This document shows, one piece after another, positions 1 through 6,623 of a DNA stretch of 8,614 bases. The notes beneath the pieces were generated by a model. It was given only the letters and a program-made list of their open reading frames with translations. It did not search any database and was not told where the DNA came from. This DNA is from Sulfurimonas sp. (GTDB lineage Bacteria > Campylobacterota > Campylobacteria > Campylobacterales > Sulfurimonadaceae), in assembly GCA_021648465.1 (NCBI GenBank), contig JAKISR010000070.1, positions 1-8,614 of the forward strand, given 5' to 3'. How positions within the stretch are numbered: position 1 is the stretch's first letter; each line of letters starts with the position of its first letter. Made by a program: the position numbers and the translations under genes.

Positions 1-39
1 TTTTAACTGTGTTGAAAATTTAGCCATTTTCCTACTCAT
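1..39 (-). CDS. Start of a divergent gene, product unknown (partial)
   Basis: Reading the minus strand from an ATG at 39-37 gives 13 open codons, MSRKMAKFSTQLK, that run off the left edge of the window. A good Shine-Dalgarno, TAAGGG on the minus strand (plus-strand 47-52), lies 7 nt before this ATG, and that is the main support. A second in-frame ATG at codon 5 (MAKFSTQLK) is an alternative start but has its AGGA too close. Thirteen codons are too few to recognise a family. The gene would be transcribed away from the small membrane protein at 142, which makes 40-141 a divergent promoter region. Confidence 0.45.
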   Translation of the reverse strand, partial: MSRKMAKFSTQLK

Positions 40-60
40 ATTTATACCCTTACTTTTATT

Positions 61-89
61 GTTTAATTTTACTCTTTTGAGAATTAAAC
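61..89. promoter_or_regulatory. Interrupted inverted repeat in the divergent intergenic region
   Basis: The arms GTTTAATT (61-68) and AATTAAAC (82-89) are exact reverse complements. Inside them CTC (72-74) and GAG (79-81) form a second short pair around TTTT. The element lies between the minus-strand gene start and the plus-strand gene at 142, where a dimeric regulator could act on both. It could equally form a hairpin in the minus-strand leader. AT-rich DNA produces such repeats by chance, so function is inferred only from symmetry and position. Confidence 0.35.
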
Positions 90-100
90 TTTACAAAAAG

Positions 101-135
101 TTGTTTGATTTTCTTGGGGTAGTATAAAGTTATAC
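101..135 (+). promoter_or_regulatory. Candidate promoter with palindrome over the -10, for the 142-483 gene
   Basis: A TATAAA box at 123-128 has a weak TTGTTT match 16 nt upstream (101-106). The -10 is embedded in a perfect palindrome, GTATAA-AG-TTATAC (122-135). Transcription from it would begin about 7 nt before the ATG at 142. That gives an almost leaderless mRNA, which agrees with the absence of a Shine-Dalgarno sequence before that ATG. A repressor bound to the palindrome would block the -10 directly. Both the promoter and the operator role are inferences. Confidence 0.35.
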
Positions 136-141
136 ATTAAA

Positions 142-483
142 ATGAATAACAATGGAGTAAATCTTGTAAAAGAAGATATTAAAAACTTATCTAAAAATAT
201 AATTTATAAAGATAAAATTATCCAAAACAACAACTATATTTACACCCTAGTTGCTTCTATAGTATTTTTTCTTTTAGGCATTATCATTGGGTTTTCTCTT
301 CATAAAAATCATAACTCAAAAAAAAGAAGTATACAAAGTTTGATGATAGTAAAAGACTTAGAAGATGAAAGAACAAATCTTTTAAGTGAGATAAACTCCA
401 TGCATATCAACAATGACAATCTACACAATGAAGTTCAAAGACTAAAAAATCTTTATCAAGATGAGGATGAAACTAAACTTTAA
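142..483 (+). CDS. Small single-pass membrane protein with C-terminal coiled coil, unknown function
   Basis: I do not recognise this 113-residue protein. Residues 1-31 are polar and lysine/asparagine-rich. Residues about 33-53 form one strongly hydrophobic helix (LVASIVFFLLGIIIGFSL core), followed at once by a basic stretch HKNHNSKKR (54-62). Residues about 64-103 are charged, with leucine/isoleucine spacing (LEDERTNLLSEI, NLHNEVQRLKNL) typical of a coiled coil, and the tail is acidic. The basic patch after the helix favours a cytoplasmic C-terminus, but the N-terminal side also carries lysines, so orientation is uncertain. No Shine-Dalgarno precedes the ATG; the transcript may be nearly leaderless. 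The gene is co-directional with rho but separated from it by 162 bp with its own promoter, so the two are probably not one unit. A role as a small scaffold or division/envelope protein would only be a guess. Confidence 0.7.
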   Translation: MNNNGVNLVKEDIKNLSKNIIYKDKIIQNNNYIYTLVASIVFFLLGIIIGFSLHKNHNSKKRSIQSLMIVKDLEDERTNLLSEINSMHINNDNLHNEVQRLKNLYQDEDETKL

Positions 484-499
484 GTGTATTTAAAATCTA

Positions 500-521
500 A
501 AAACTTGACTTTAGAAGTTTT
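500..521. promoter_or_regulatory. Inverted repeat overlapping the -35 of the rho promoter
   Basis: AAAACTT (500-506) and AAGTTTT (515-521) are exact reverse complements separated by 8 nt. The left arm runs into the TTGACT -35 hexamer (505-510). The element could be an operator for the rho promoter. It could also be a weak hairpin after the stop at 483, but no T-run follows the right arm (ATTAGTG comes next), so it is a poor intrinsic terminator. Confidence 0.35.
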
Positions 522-534
522 ATTAGTGTAAAAT
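505..534 (+). promoter_or_regulatory. Sigma70-type promoter for rho and the downstream operon
   Basis: TTGACT (505-510) matches the -35 consensus at five of six bases. TAAAAT (529-534) matches the -10 consensus at five of six. The spacer is 18 bp. This is the best promoter match in the window and the only good one between the stop at 483 and the rho start. The transcript would begin near 541 and carry a leader of about 105 nt before rho. Confidence 0.65.
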
Positions 535-540
535 TACGTA

Positions 541-645
541 TTAATAAACTAGATATACAAAATATCTCTGTTTTACTTTCCCTTGTACCACACTGAAATG
601 CCATTGTGATGCGATAATCAAAAAAAATATTAAGGCTATTATTAT
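541..645 (+). promoter_or_regulatory. 5' leader of rho, possible autoregulatory region
   Basis: The leader holds one small hairpin: AGATAT (551-556) and ATATCT (562-567) around a 5-nt loop. A stretch around 568-594 follows that is rich in C and T and nearly free of G, unusual in this AT/purine-rich DNA. Such unstructured pyrimidine-rich RNA is what Rho loads onto, and in Escherichia coli rho is autogenously controlled by termination in its own leader. Extending that here is inference. The Shine-Dalgarno of rho, TAAGG, is at 631-635, with a 10-nt spacer to the ATG at 646. Confidence 0.35.
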
Positions 646-1986
646 ATGGGTGAAAATAATTCTCAACAACCTCGTAAGAACAACAATAGAAATACTAACA
701 AAAGCCAAAGAACTCACAAACCTGTAAAAGGTGCTAGTGTTGAAGAGCTTCGTACAACCAGCATAGAAGCTTTAACAGCTTTAGCAATTGAGCTAAAAGT
801 TGAAAACCCTCAAGAACTTAAACGCCAAGATATTATCTTTGAAATACTAAAGGCACAAACTGAGCAAGGTGGTTTTATCCTTTTTAGTGGAATACTTGAA
901 ATAATGCAAGATGGTTATGGCTTTATTCGTTCAATCGATAAAAGTTTTAATGAGAGTATAAATGATGCGTATGTATCAAACACTCAAATTAAAAGATTTG
1001 CTCTAAGAAATGGTGATGTTGTAACTGGTCAAGTTCGCCCTCCAAAAGATCAAGAGAGGTACTACGCACTTATTAAGATAGAAGCTGTTAACTCACTTCC
1101 ACCTGAAGAGAGTAAAAAAAGACCACTATTTGAAAATCTTACACCACTTTATGCACTAGATCAAATTAAACTTGAATACAGAGAAAAAGGTTTAACGGGT
1201 CGTATGATGGATCTATTCGCTCCTATTGGCAAAGGTCAGCGTGGTCTTGTTGTTGCACCCCCAAGAAGTGGTAAAACTGAATTGCTTAAAGAGATAGCTC
1301 ATGGTATAACTCAAAATCATGCAGAAATTGATTTAATGGTTTTACTTGTAGATGAGAGACCTGAAGAAGTAACCGATATGGAAAGAAGCGTTAAAGGTGA
1401 AGTTTATAGCTCTACTTTTGATATGCCTGCTAAAAACCATGTTAAAGTTGCAGAAATGGTTATAGAAAAAGCAAAAAGACGTGTTGAATTAGGAAAAGAT
1501 GTTGTAATCTTACTTGATTCTATCACTCGTCTTGCAAGAGCTTATAACACTGTTACACCATCAAGTGGTAAGGTTTTATCTGGTGGTGTTGATGCAAATG
1601 CACTTCATAAACCAAAAAGATTCTTCGGAGCTGCTAGAAACATCGAAAATGGTGGTTCTTTAACTATCATCGCAACTGCACTAGTTGATACTGGTAGTAG
1701 AATGGATGAAGTAATCTTTGAAGAGTTTAAAGGTACTGGTAACTCAGAAGTTATTCTTGATAGAAAAATCGCTGATAGAAGAATTTTTCCTGCTATTGAT
1801 ATTCTTAAATCTGGAACTCGTAAAGAGGAACTTCTTATTGGTCCTGAAGTTTTACAAAAAGTATTTATACTTCGTCAAATGATTCATAAACAAGAAAATG
1901 AAATCGAAGCACTAAAATTTGTTTACGCTACTATGGGCAAAAAAGCTACAAATGAAGAGTTTTTAGAAAGTATGAATACGAATTAG
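646..1986 (+). CDS. rho: Transcription termination factor Rho
   Basis: This 446-residue protein is the hexameric RNA-dependent ATPase/helicase that ends transcription at Rho-dependent sites. A basic, Asn/Lys/Arg-rich N-terminal tail (about 1-28) leads into a Rho-N helical domain (31-72). The cold-shock-like RNA-binding domain (about 77-150) includes DGYGFIRS (89-96). The ATPase core carries Walker A APPRSGKT (204-211), the catalytic-glutamate loop DERPEE (236-241, E237), Walker B VVILLDS (286-292), the Q-loop with SSGKVLSGGVDANAL (306-320), the R-loop GTGNSEV (363-369) and an arginine-finger candidate in DRRIFPAI (R379). All expected motifs are intact. The extra length over the roughly 420-residue E. 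coli protein lies in the N-terminal tail. The ATG at 646 has TAAGG 10 nt upstream. It is the first gene of the operon: murI starts 5 nt after its stop. Confidence 0.98.
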   Translation: MGENNSQQPRKNNNRNTNKSQRTHKPVKGASVEELRTTSIEALTALAIELKVENPQELKRQDIIFEILKAQTEQGGFILFSGILEIMQDGYGFIRSIDKSFNESINDAYVSNTQIKRFALRNGDVVTGQVRPPKDQERYYALIKIEAVNSLPPEESKKRPLFENLTPLYALDQIKLEYREKGLTGRMMDLFAPIGKGQRGLVVAPPRSGKTELLKEIAHGITQNHAEIDLMVLLVDERPEEVTDMERSVKGEVYSSTFDMPAKNHVKVAEMVIEKAKRRVELGKDVVILLDSITRLARAYNTVTPSSGKVLSGGVDANALHKPKRFFGAARNIENGGSLTIIATALVDTGSRMDEVIFEEFKGTGNSEVILDRKIADRRIFPAIDILKSGTRKEELLIGPEVLQKVFILRQMIHKQENEIEALKFVYATMGKKATNEEFLESMNTN

Positions 1987-1991
1987 TTATC

Positions 1992-2747
1992 ATGAAAATA
2001 GGTGTATTTGATAGCGGTATTGGTGGTTTAACAGTTGTTAAATCATTACTGGAACATCAACTATTTGAAGAGATTGTCTACTTTGGAGATACTGCTCGTG
2101 TTCCTTATGGAATCAAAGATAAAAATACCATTGTTCGTTATGCAATAGAAGCTGTAGGATTTTTTAAAAACTTTGAACTTGATTTAATTATAGTAGCTTG
2201 CAATACTGTTAGTGCTTATGCTTTAAATGAGATGAAAGAGACTTCATCCTGTCCTATTATAGGAGTTGTTGAAGCTGGTGTTTTAGCTACAAATAATGCA
2301 CTTAAAGATAAAGATTCAAATATTTTAATTCTTGGTACAAAAGCTACTATAAACTCTAAAGCATATGAAAATGCTCTAGGTTCACTTGGTTTTAAAAACT
2401 TACAAGCTAAAGCAACAGGACTTTTTGTTCCACTTGTTGAAGAAGAGATTTATAGTGGTGAAATTTTAGAAGCAACTTTTAAATACTACTTTAACCAAAC
2501 TACCAAACCAGATGCTATCATACTCGGTTGTACTCACTTTCCACTTATATCTAATTCTCTTAAAAAATATTTTCATAAAAATACTATACTAATTCATTCA
2601 GGTGATGCGATAGTTGAGTATTTAGAAAATAATTTTGATTTTGATACAAAATATCAACAAGCAAAATTAAAGTTTTTTGCGTCAGAAAACCCTGATGCAC
2701 TCAAAAATATTGCTTCAAAATGGCTGAATAAAAGTCTTTATGTATAG
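1992..2747 (+). CDS. murI: Glutamate racemase
   Basis: MurI interconverts L- and D-glutamate in the cytoplasm, supplying the D-glutamate that MurD adds to the peptidoglycan stem peptide. The 251 residues match the usual family length. The N-terminal FDSGIGGLTV motif (6-15) holds the conserved Asp7-Ser8. The two catalytic cysteines are Cys70 in ACNTVSA (69-75) and Cys180 in GCTHFPL (179-185), and the substrate-binding VPYG loop is at 37-40. Both half-sites are intact, so an active enzyme is expected. The ATG lies 5 nt after the rho stop with no clear Shine-Dalgarno, which suggests translation coupled to rho. Its last 8 nt overlap the start of the next gene. Helicobacter pylori also pairs rho with murI, which supports the Campylobacterota assignment. 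Confidence 0.97.
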   Translation: MKIGVFDSGIGGLTVVKSLLEHQLFEEIVYFGDTARVPYGIKDKNTIVRYAIEAVGFFKNFELDLIIVACNTVSAYALNEMKETSSCPIIGVVEAGVLATNNALKDKDSNILILGTKATINSKAYENALGSLGFKNLQAKATGLFVPLVEEEIYSGEILEATFKYYFNQTTKPDAIILGCTHFPLISNSLKKYFHKNTILIHSGDAIVEYLENNFDFDTKYQQAKLKFFASENPDALKNIASKWLNKSLYV

Positions 2748-3474
2748 TCTTTTAAAAATCATTATCCTTAGTACACTTCTTCAAATATACTCTTTTGCCG
2801 ATGATTATGTTGTAATATCAAATAAAAAAATGCAAAACTTATCTATAGAACAAATTAAAGAAATTTATCTAAAACAATTAAATAGTATAAACAATTTAGA
2901 AATTATTCCTCTTAATTTAGGGACAAAAAATTCTTTAAGAAAAAAATTTCAAGAAAGAGTTCTTCATATGGATTTGATACAATTAAAATCTTACTGGAAA
3001 AAACAACATAGTGTTGATAAAAGACCACCTTTAAATATAAAATCTGCTGCTAGTGTAAAAGCATTTGTAAAAAAAATTAACGGTGCCATAGGTTATATAA
3101 ATGCTAATGACGTAGATGATAGTGTAAAAATTTTATATAGATGGAATGATAATGAGTATGCTATTATTGCCAATCATAGTATGAAAAAATTATCTCTAAA
3201 GCAGATAAAAGCAATTTTTCTTAAAGAACTAACTATATTAGATGGTATTAAATTTAAACCAATTAATGCAGAACCAAAAACCTCACTTAGAATGAATTTT
3301 GAAGATAAAATATTAAAAACAACCTCTGAAAAATCAAAACTACATTTGCATCAATATTATAAATCACAAACAAATATAAAAACTTATGTTAAAAAATTTA
3401 AAGGTGGAATTGGATATATCGATGCAAAAAACATTGATAATAGCATAAAAGTTTTGTATAAATGGAAAGAATAA
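2740..3474 (+). CDS. Secreted protein with two tandem PBP-like (PstS-type) domains
   Basis: The 244-residue product begins with a signal peptide: MYSLLK, a hydrophobic core to about residue 16, and a likely cleavage after SFA (18-20). The mature part is a tandem duplication. Repeat 1 (about 23-135) runs from YVVISN to LYRW; repeat 2 (about 140-242) runs from YAIIAN to LYKW. Matching blocks are LSIEQIKEIYLKQL / LSLKQIKAIFLKEL, TKNSLRKKF / PKTSLRMNF and GAIGYINA / GGIGYIDA. Each unit resembles the small periplasmic phosphate-binding-like (PBP superfamily) proteins with 'S..E...IFLG', 'R..F...VL' and 'GAIGY.' signatures. Repeat 2 lacks about 10-13 residues around the KRPP segment present in repeat 1 (residues 94-97). 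No transporter permease or ATPase follows. Instead a response regulator and a histidine kinase do, in overlapping frames, so a sensory co-receptor role is more likely than uptake. The ligand is unknown. Confidence 0.8.
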   Translation: MYSLLKIIILSTLLQIYSFADDYVVISNKKMQNLSIEQIKEIYLKQLNSINNLEIIPLNLGTKNSLRKKFQERVLHMDLIQLKSYWKKQHSVDKRPPLNIKSAASVKAFVKKINGAIGYINANDVDDSVKILYRWNDNEYAIIANHSMKKLSLKQIKAIFLKELTILDGIKFKPINAEPKTSLRMNFEDKILKTTSEKSKLHLHQYYKSQTNIKTYVKKFKGGIGYIDAKNIDNSIKVLYKWKE

Positions 3475-4529
3475 TGCAAAATATACTTTTGTGTGATGAT
3501 GAGCTTATGAATAGAAAAGTTGCATCTAAAATATTAAACAAAGAGGGTTTTAATATTTTAGAAGCAAAAAATGGACAAGAAGCTATAGATATTTTAAAAG
3601 AGCGTAAAGTTGATTTAATCTTAATGGATTTAATGATGCCTGTGATGGATGGCTTTGAAGCAATTAGTATCATAAAAAATGATGATAATTTATGCACTAT
3701 TCCACTTATAATAATCTCAGCATTATCAGATAAAAAGGCTATTCACATGGGACTGAGACTTGGTGCAAATGAGTACCTTACAAAACCATACGATATTATA
3801 GAATTTTCTCTAAGAGTTAAAAATGCCATAAAACTTGGTACCTATCAGCGTATGATTAATGAGCATAAAGAAATTTTAGAACAAGAGGTTACTAAAAAGA
3901 CACAAGAACTACAAATTGCATTAAAAGAAGTACAAGATAGCGAAAAAGATATCATCTCCATACTTGCTAAAACAGCTGAATATAGAGATAATGAAACTTC
4001 GGCTCATACTATAAGGGTTGGAGAAATGGCAGCATTTATCGCTAAAAAATTTAATTGGAGTGATAAAGATGTTGAGCTAATAAGACTCGCTGCTCCTATG
4101 CATGATATTGGAAAAGTTGGTATTGCTGATAAAATACTTTTAAAACAAGGTAAACTAAGCAATATGGAATATGAATATATGAAACAACATGCCTTTATAG
4201 GTTACTCTATATTATCAAAGAAAAAAACTCCACTCTTAAAATTAGCTGCGGAAATAGCTCATACTCACCATGAAAAACATAATGGTCAAGGGTACCCTAG
4301 AGCTCTTAAAGGTGATGAGATACCTCTAAGTGGTGCTATAGTTTCTATTGTAGACGTTTTTGATGCTTTACTTAGTCAAAGACCTTATAAAGAAGCTTAC
4401 TCACTTGATAAAACTATACAAATTATAAAAGAGCATTCTGGTTCTCACTTTCATCCTGATCTTGTTGATATATTTATTGATTTTTTAGATGAAATTTTAG
4501 AGATAAGAGCAAAAATAAATAATGTTTAG
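3474..4529 (+). CDS. Response regulator: receiver domain fused to HD-GYP c-di-GMP phosphodiesterase
   Basis: The start chosen is the ATG inside TAATG, overlapping the previous stop by 1 nt, with GGAAAG 4-9 nt upstream; the in-frame ATG at 3462 adds only four residues and has no such site. The product is 351 residues. The receiver (about 1-122) has the acidic pair D8-D9, phosphoacceptor D52 in LILMDLMMP, S82 and K104 (LTKPY). A coiled-coil linker (about 126-160) leads to an HD-GYP domain (about 163-345). The expected metal-ligand set is visible: E174, H178, H210-D211 in MHDIGKVGI, H239, H265-H266 in HHEKHNGQGYP, and D297, plus the GYP triplet at 273-275. HD-GYP proteins hydrolyse cyclic di-GMP to pGpG or GMP, so phosphorylation by a kinase would control c-di-GMP breakdown in the cytoplasm. 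The kinase encoded just downstream is the obvious partner. An RpfG-like architecture, apparently catalytically intact. Confidence 0.94.
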   Translation: MQNILLCDDELMNRKVASKILNKEGFNILEAKNGQEAIDILKERKVDLILMDLMMPVMDGFEAISIIKNDDNLCTIPLIIISALSDKKAIHMGLRLGANEYLTKPYDIIEFSLRVKNAIKLGTYQRMINEHKEILEQEVTKKTQELQIALKEVQDSEKDIISILAKTAEYRDNETSAHTIRVGEMAAFIAKKFNWSDKDVELIRLAAPMHDIGKVGIADKILLKQGKLSNMEYEYMKQHAFIGYSILSKKKTPLLKLAAEIAHTHHEKHNGQGYPRALKGDEIPLSGAIVSIVDVFDALLSQRPYKEAYSLDKTIQIIKEHSGSHFHPDLVDIFIDFLDEILEIRAKINNV

Positions 4530-6561
4530 TTTTTTAAAAAAATCACTTAAAAATAGATTATTATCACTTTTTTTAATTATTGGTTTTTTACCATTTATTA
4601 CATTATTAACATATACTCTACTATTAAGCGAATCAAAAATATTAGATAAAACTATAATCGAGCAATCTTCAAGAACTAAAGTTGTTATAAGTTTAATAAA
4701 TAACCATCTAACTTCTATAGCAAAAGAGGTAATATTTTTAAGCTCACTTGATTTAATGGATGATATTCTAGTTGATGATATGGATAAAAGAATCTCTAGG
4801 CTTTTAAAACAAAAATATAATGATTTAAATTTAGATATTGCTTTTGTAGCAATAACAAATAAATCTAAAATAGTTTCCTCATCCAAAAAAGAAGACTTAC
4901 TAAAAAAATATAACACTAAGCAAATAGGTACAAATAGTAATGGTACCTATATAAAAGGTAAAACACTATATTTTTACTCTCAAATTAATGCTTCATTTGA
5001 CAAACAAAAGAAACTTGGCTACTTGATTTTAAAATATAATCTTAATAATTTAAATATATATTTAACAAATAATAAGACTTTACAATCTTATATTGAACAT
5101 CCAAAAAATAATTTTATCATTGGAAAAGGCACCTCTTTAAATATAGACTTTAAAAACAGTTCTGGAACAATTATAGATGATAAACAAGTGATAGTTTATG
5201 AAAATCTATCATCTTTTCTAAATGGCTGGTATATCGTTTACGCTGTAGACAAGCACATAGCATTAGAGTTTTTTTACGATTTAACAACATTAATGTTTTA
5301 TATTTCCATTATTATTTTTATACTAATCATATTTGTATCATTTTCCAATTCACAAAATATAGTGAAGCCAATAACAGACTTAACTATAGTTACTGATGCT
5401 ATCACTAAAACACATAATTATTCAAGCAAACTTGAAATTCATACACAAGATGAAATAGCTACCCTAACCCACTCTTTTAACAAAATGATTCAAACCACTT
5501 CATCTGCATTACAAAAACTAGAAGAAGAAAATAAACTAAGACTTAAAAGATTTGTTCAACTGATAGAAGTTTTTAACACTATAATCCAAACAAAAAGTGA
5601 GGATGAATGTATAAATATTTTTATGCAAGAGATAAGAAAACTTACAAATCAAAATAATTTACATTTTTTCAAAGAGAAGAAAAAAGATACAAATGTAGAG
5701 TTTAGAGATCTTTATGTAACTGATTTTAAAAACAATAAAAAAGTGTATTTTGGCTCAATAGAGTTAGGTATAGACACTTTTGAAGATAAAAATGAAAAAG
5801 ATTTTTATGACTCTATTTGTTCTATGATAACTCATCAACTTGATAAAATAAGACTAATTCAAAGAACAACAGGTGCCTCACAAGCAAAATCTGCGTTTAT
5901 ATCAAATATGTCCCATGAACTCAGAACCCCACTAAATGCTATCATAGGATTTGCACAGTATATGATAGAGTATGAAGATATCAATATAGACCAAAAAGAT
6001 ACTATTGGAAATATTGAGTCATCCGCACAATATTTACTAGGTATGATTAATGAAATATTAGATATTGCGAAGATAGAATCAGGAAAAATTAATACAAATT
6101 TTGAGAGTTGTAATATACTAGAGTTAGTAAAAAGTTCTTATACAATGCTTAGCTCACTTGCCAAAGATAAAAATATTAAATTTAATTTAATTTATGATAA
6201 TTTTAAAAATATCAGCTATACAACTGATCAAAAAATGTTTAAACAAATTGTACTAAACTTAATCTCTAATGCTATAAAATTTACCCAACAAGGAACTATT
6301 TTAGTTGAGCTTTCATCTAATGATGAAAATATTTATGTAAATATAACAGATAGTGGTATCGGCATAGCAAAAGATGATTTAAGCAATCTTTTTAATGACT
6401 TTACACAAGTTGAAAATATTATGCAAAAAAGTCATAAAGGTACAGGTCTTGGTCTTTCGCTTAGTAAAAAAATGGCAATGATTTTAGGTGGAGATGTTAC
6501 CTTAGAGAGTAAAGGTATAGGATACGGTAGTAAATCTCAATTTTGGCTAGAAATAAAATAA
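4522..6561 (+). CDS. Membrane sensor histidine kinase (dCache-like sensor, HAMP, GAF-like, HisKA, HATPase)
   Basis: This 679-residue kinase overlaps the regulator gene by 8 nt. TM1 (about 12-35) and TM2 (about 254-275) enclose a periplasmic region of some 215 residues. Its length and its ending (NGWYIVYAVDKHIA before TM2) suggest a double-Cache ligand sensor. A HAMP domain follows (about 276-328, with VKPITDL and DEIATLTHSFNKM), then a coiled coil and a divergent GAF-like segment (about 340-445). HisKA has phosphoacceptor H465 in NMSHELRTPLNAI (462-474). The HATPase has the N box LNLISNAIKFT (578-588, N583), G1 DSGIGI (610-615), an F box near 622-630, and G2 GTGLGLSLS (640-648). No receiver or HPt domain is attached, so phosphate should go to a separate regulator, most simply the HD-GYP protein just upstream. 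There is no strong Shine-Dalgarno, so translation is probably coupled. The domain naming for the sensor is by shape, not by search. Confidence 0.94.
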   Translation: MFSFLKKSLKNRLLSLFLIIGFLPFITLLTYTLLLSESKILDKTIIEQSSRTKVVISLINNHLTSIAKEVIFLSSLDLMDDILVDDMDKRISRLLKQKYNDLNLDIAFVAITNKSKIVSSSKKEDLLKKYNTKQIGTNSNGTYIKGKTLYFYSQINASFDKQKKLGYLILKYNLNNLNIYLTNNKTLQSYIEHPKNNFIIGKGTSLNIDFKNSSGTIIDDKQVIVYENLSSFLNGWYIVYAVDKHIALEFFYDLTTLMFYISIIIFILIIFVSFSNSQNIVKPITDLTIVTDAITKTHNYSSKLEIHTQDEIATLTHSFNKMIQTTSSALQKLEEENKLRLKRFVQLIEVFNTIIQTKSEDECINIFMQEIRKLTNQNNLHFFKEKKKDTNVEFRDLYVTDFKNNKKVYFGSIELGIDTFEDKNEKDFYDSICSMITHQLDKIRLIQRTTGASQAKSAFISNMSHELRTPLNAIIGFAQYMIEYEDINIDQKDTIGNIESSAQYLLGMINEILDIAKIESGKINTNFESCNILELVKSSYTMLSSLAKDKNIKFNLIYDNFKNISYTTDQKMFKQIVLNLISNAIKFTQQGTILVELSSNDENIYVNITDSGIGIAKDDLSNLFNDFTQVENIMQKSHKGTGLGLSLSKKMAMILGGDVTLESKGIGYGSKSQFWLEIK

Positions 6562-6587
6562 TATTGATGATAGTTTAACTCTATAAA

Positions 6588-6596
6588 TGATAAAAT
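6588..6596 (+). promoter_or_regulatory. Extended -10 promoter for dnaX
   Basis: TGATAAAAT is an extended -10 (TGn followed by TAAAAT at 6591-6596) in the 62-bp gap after the kinase gene. No -35 sits at proper spacing: TTGATG at 6564-6569 is 21 bp away. Epsilonproteobacterial sigma70 promoters often lack a recognisable -35. Transcription would begin near 6603, about 20 nt before the dnaX GTG. No intrinsic terminator lies in the gap, so read-through from the upstream operon is also possible. Confidence 0.45.
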
Positions 6597-6613
6597 ATTT
6601 TTAATAAAAAAGT

Positions 6614-6617
6614 GGAG
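6614..6617 (+). promoter_or_regulatory. Ribosome binding site that decides the dnaX start
   Basis: GGAG ends 6 nt before the GTG at 6624, an ideal Shine-Dalgarno spacing. The upstream in-frame GTG at 6612 overlaps this site and has no Shine-Dalgarno of its own, so 6624 is preferred. Confidence 0.7.
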
Positions 6618-6623
6618 TTATTT

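Noticed and set aside
598..617. Two tiny overlapping leader ORFs before rho (M-P-L and M-R)
   Set aside because: They are 3 and 2 codons long with no Shine-Dalgarno; ATG and stop codons are frequent in this sequence.
3462..3473. Upstream ATG as start of the response regulator
   Set aside because: It adds four residues only; the TAATG overlap at 3474 with GGAAAG upstream is the usual coupled start and matches receiver-domain N-termini.
2740..3474. PBP-like gene as part of a phosphate ABC transporter
   Set aside because: No PstC, PstA, PstB or PhoU gene is adjacent; the neighbours are signalling proteins.
3398..3697. Minus-strand open frame of 99 codons
   Set aside because: It lies antisense to the end of the PBP-like gene and the start of the response regulator, both well supported; no Shine-Dalgarno or recognisable domain.
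4497..4916. Minus-strand open frame of 139 codons
   Set aside because: It is antisense to the kinase N-terminal region; its composition is what the reverse of AT-rich membrane-protein code gives.
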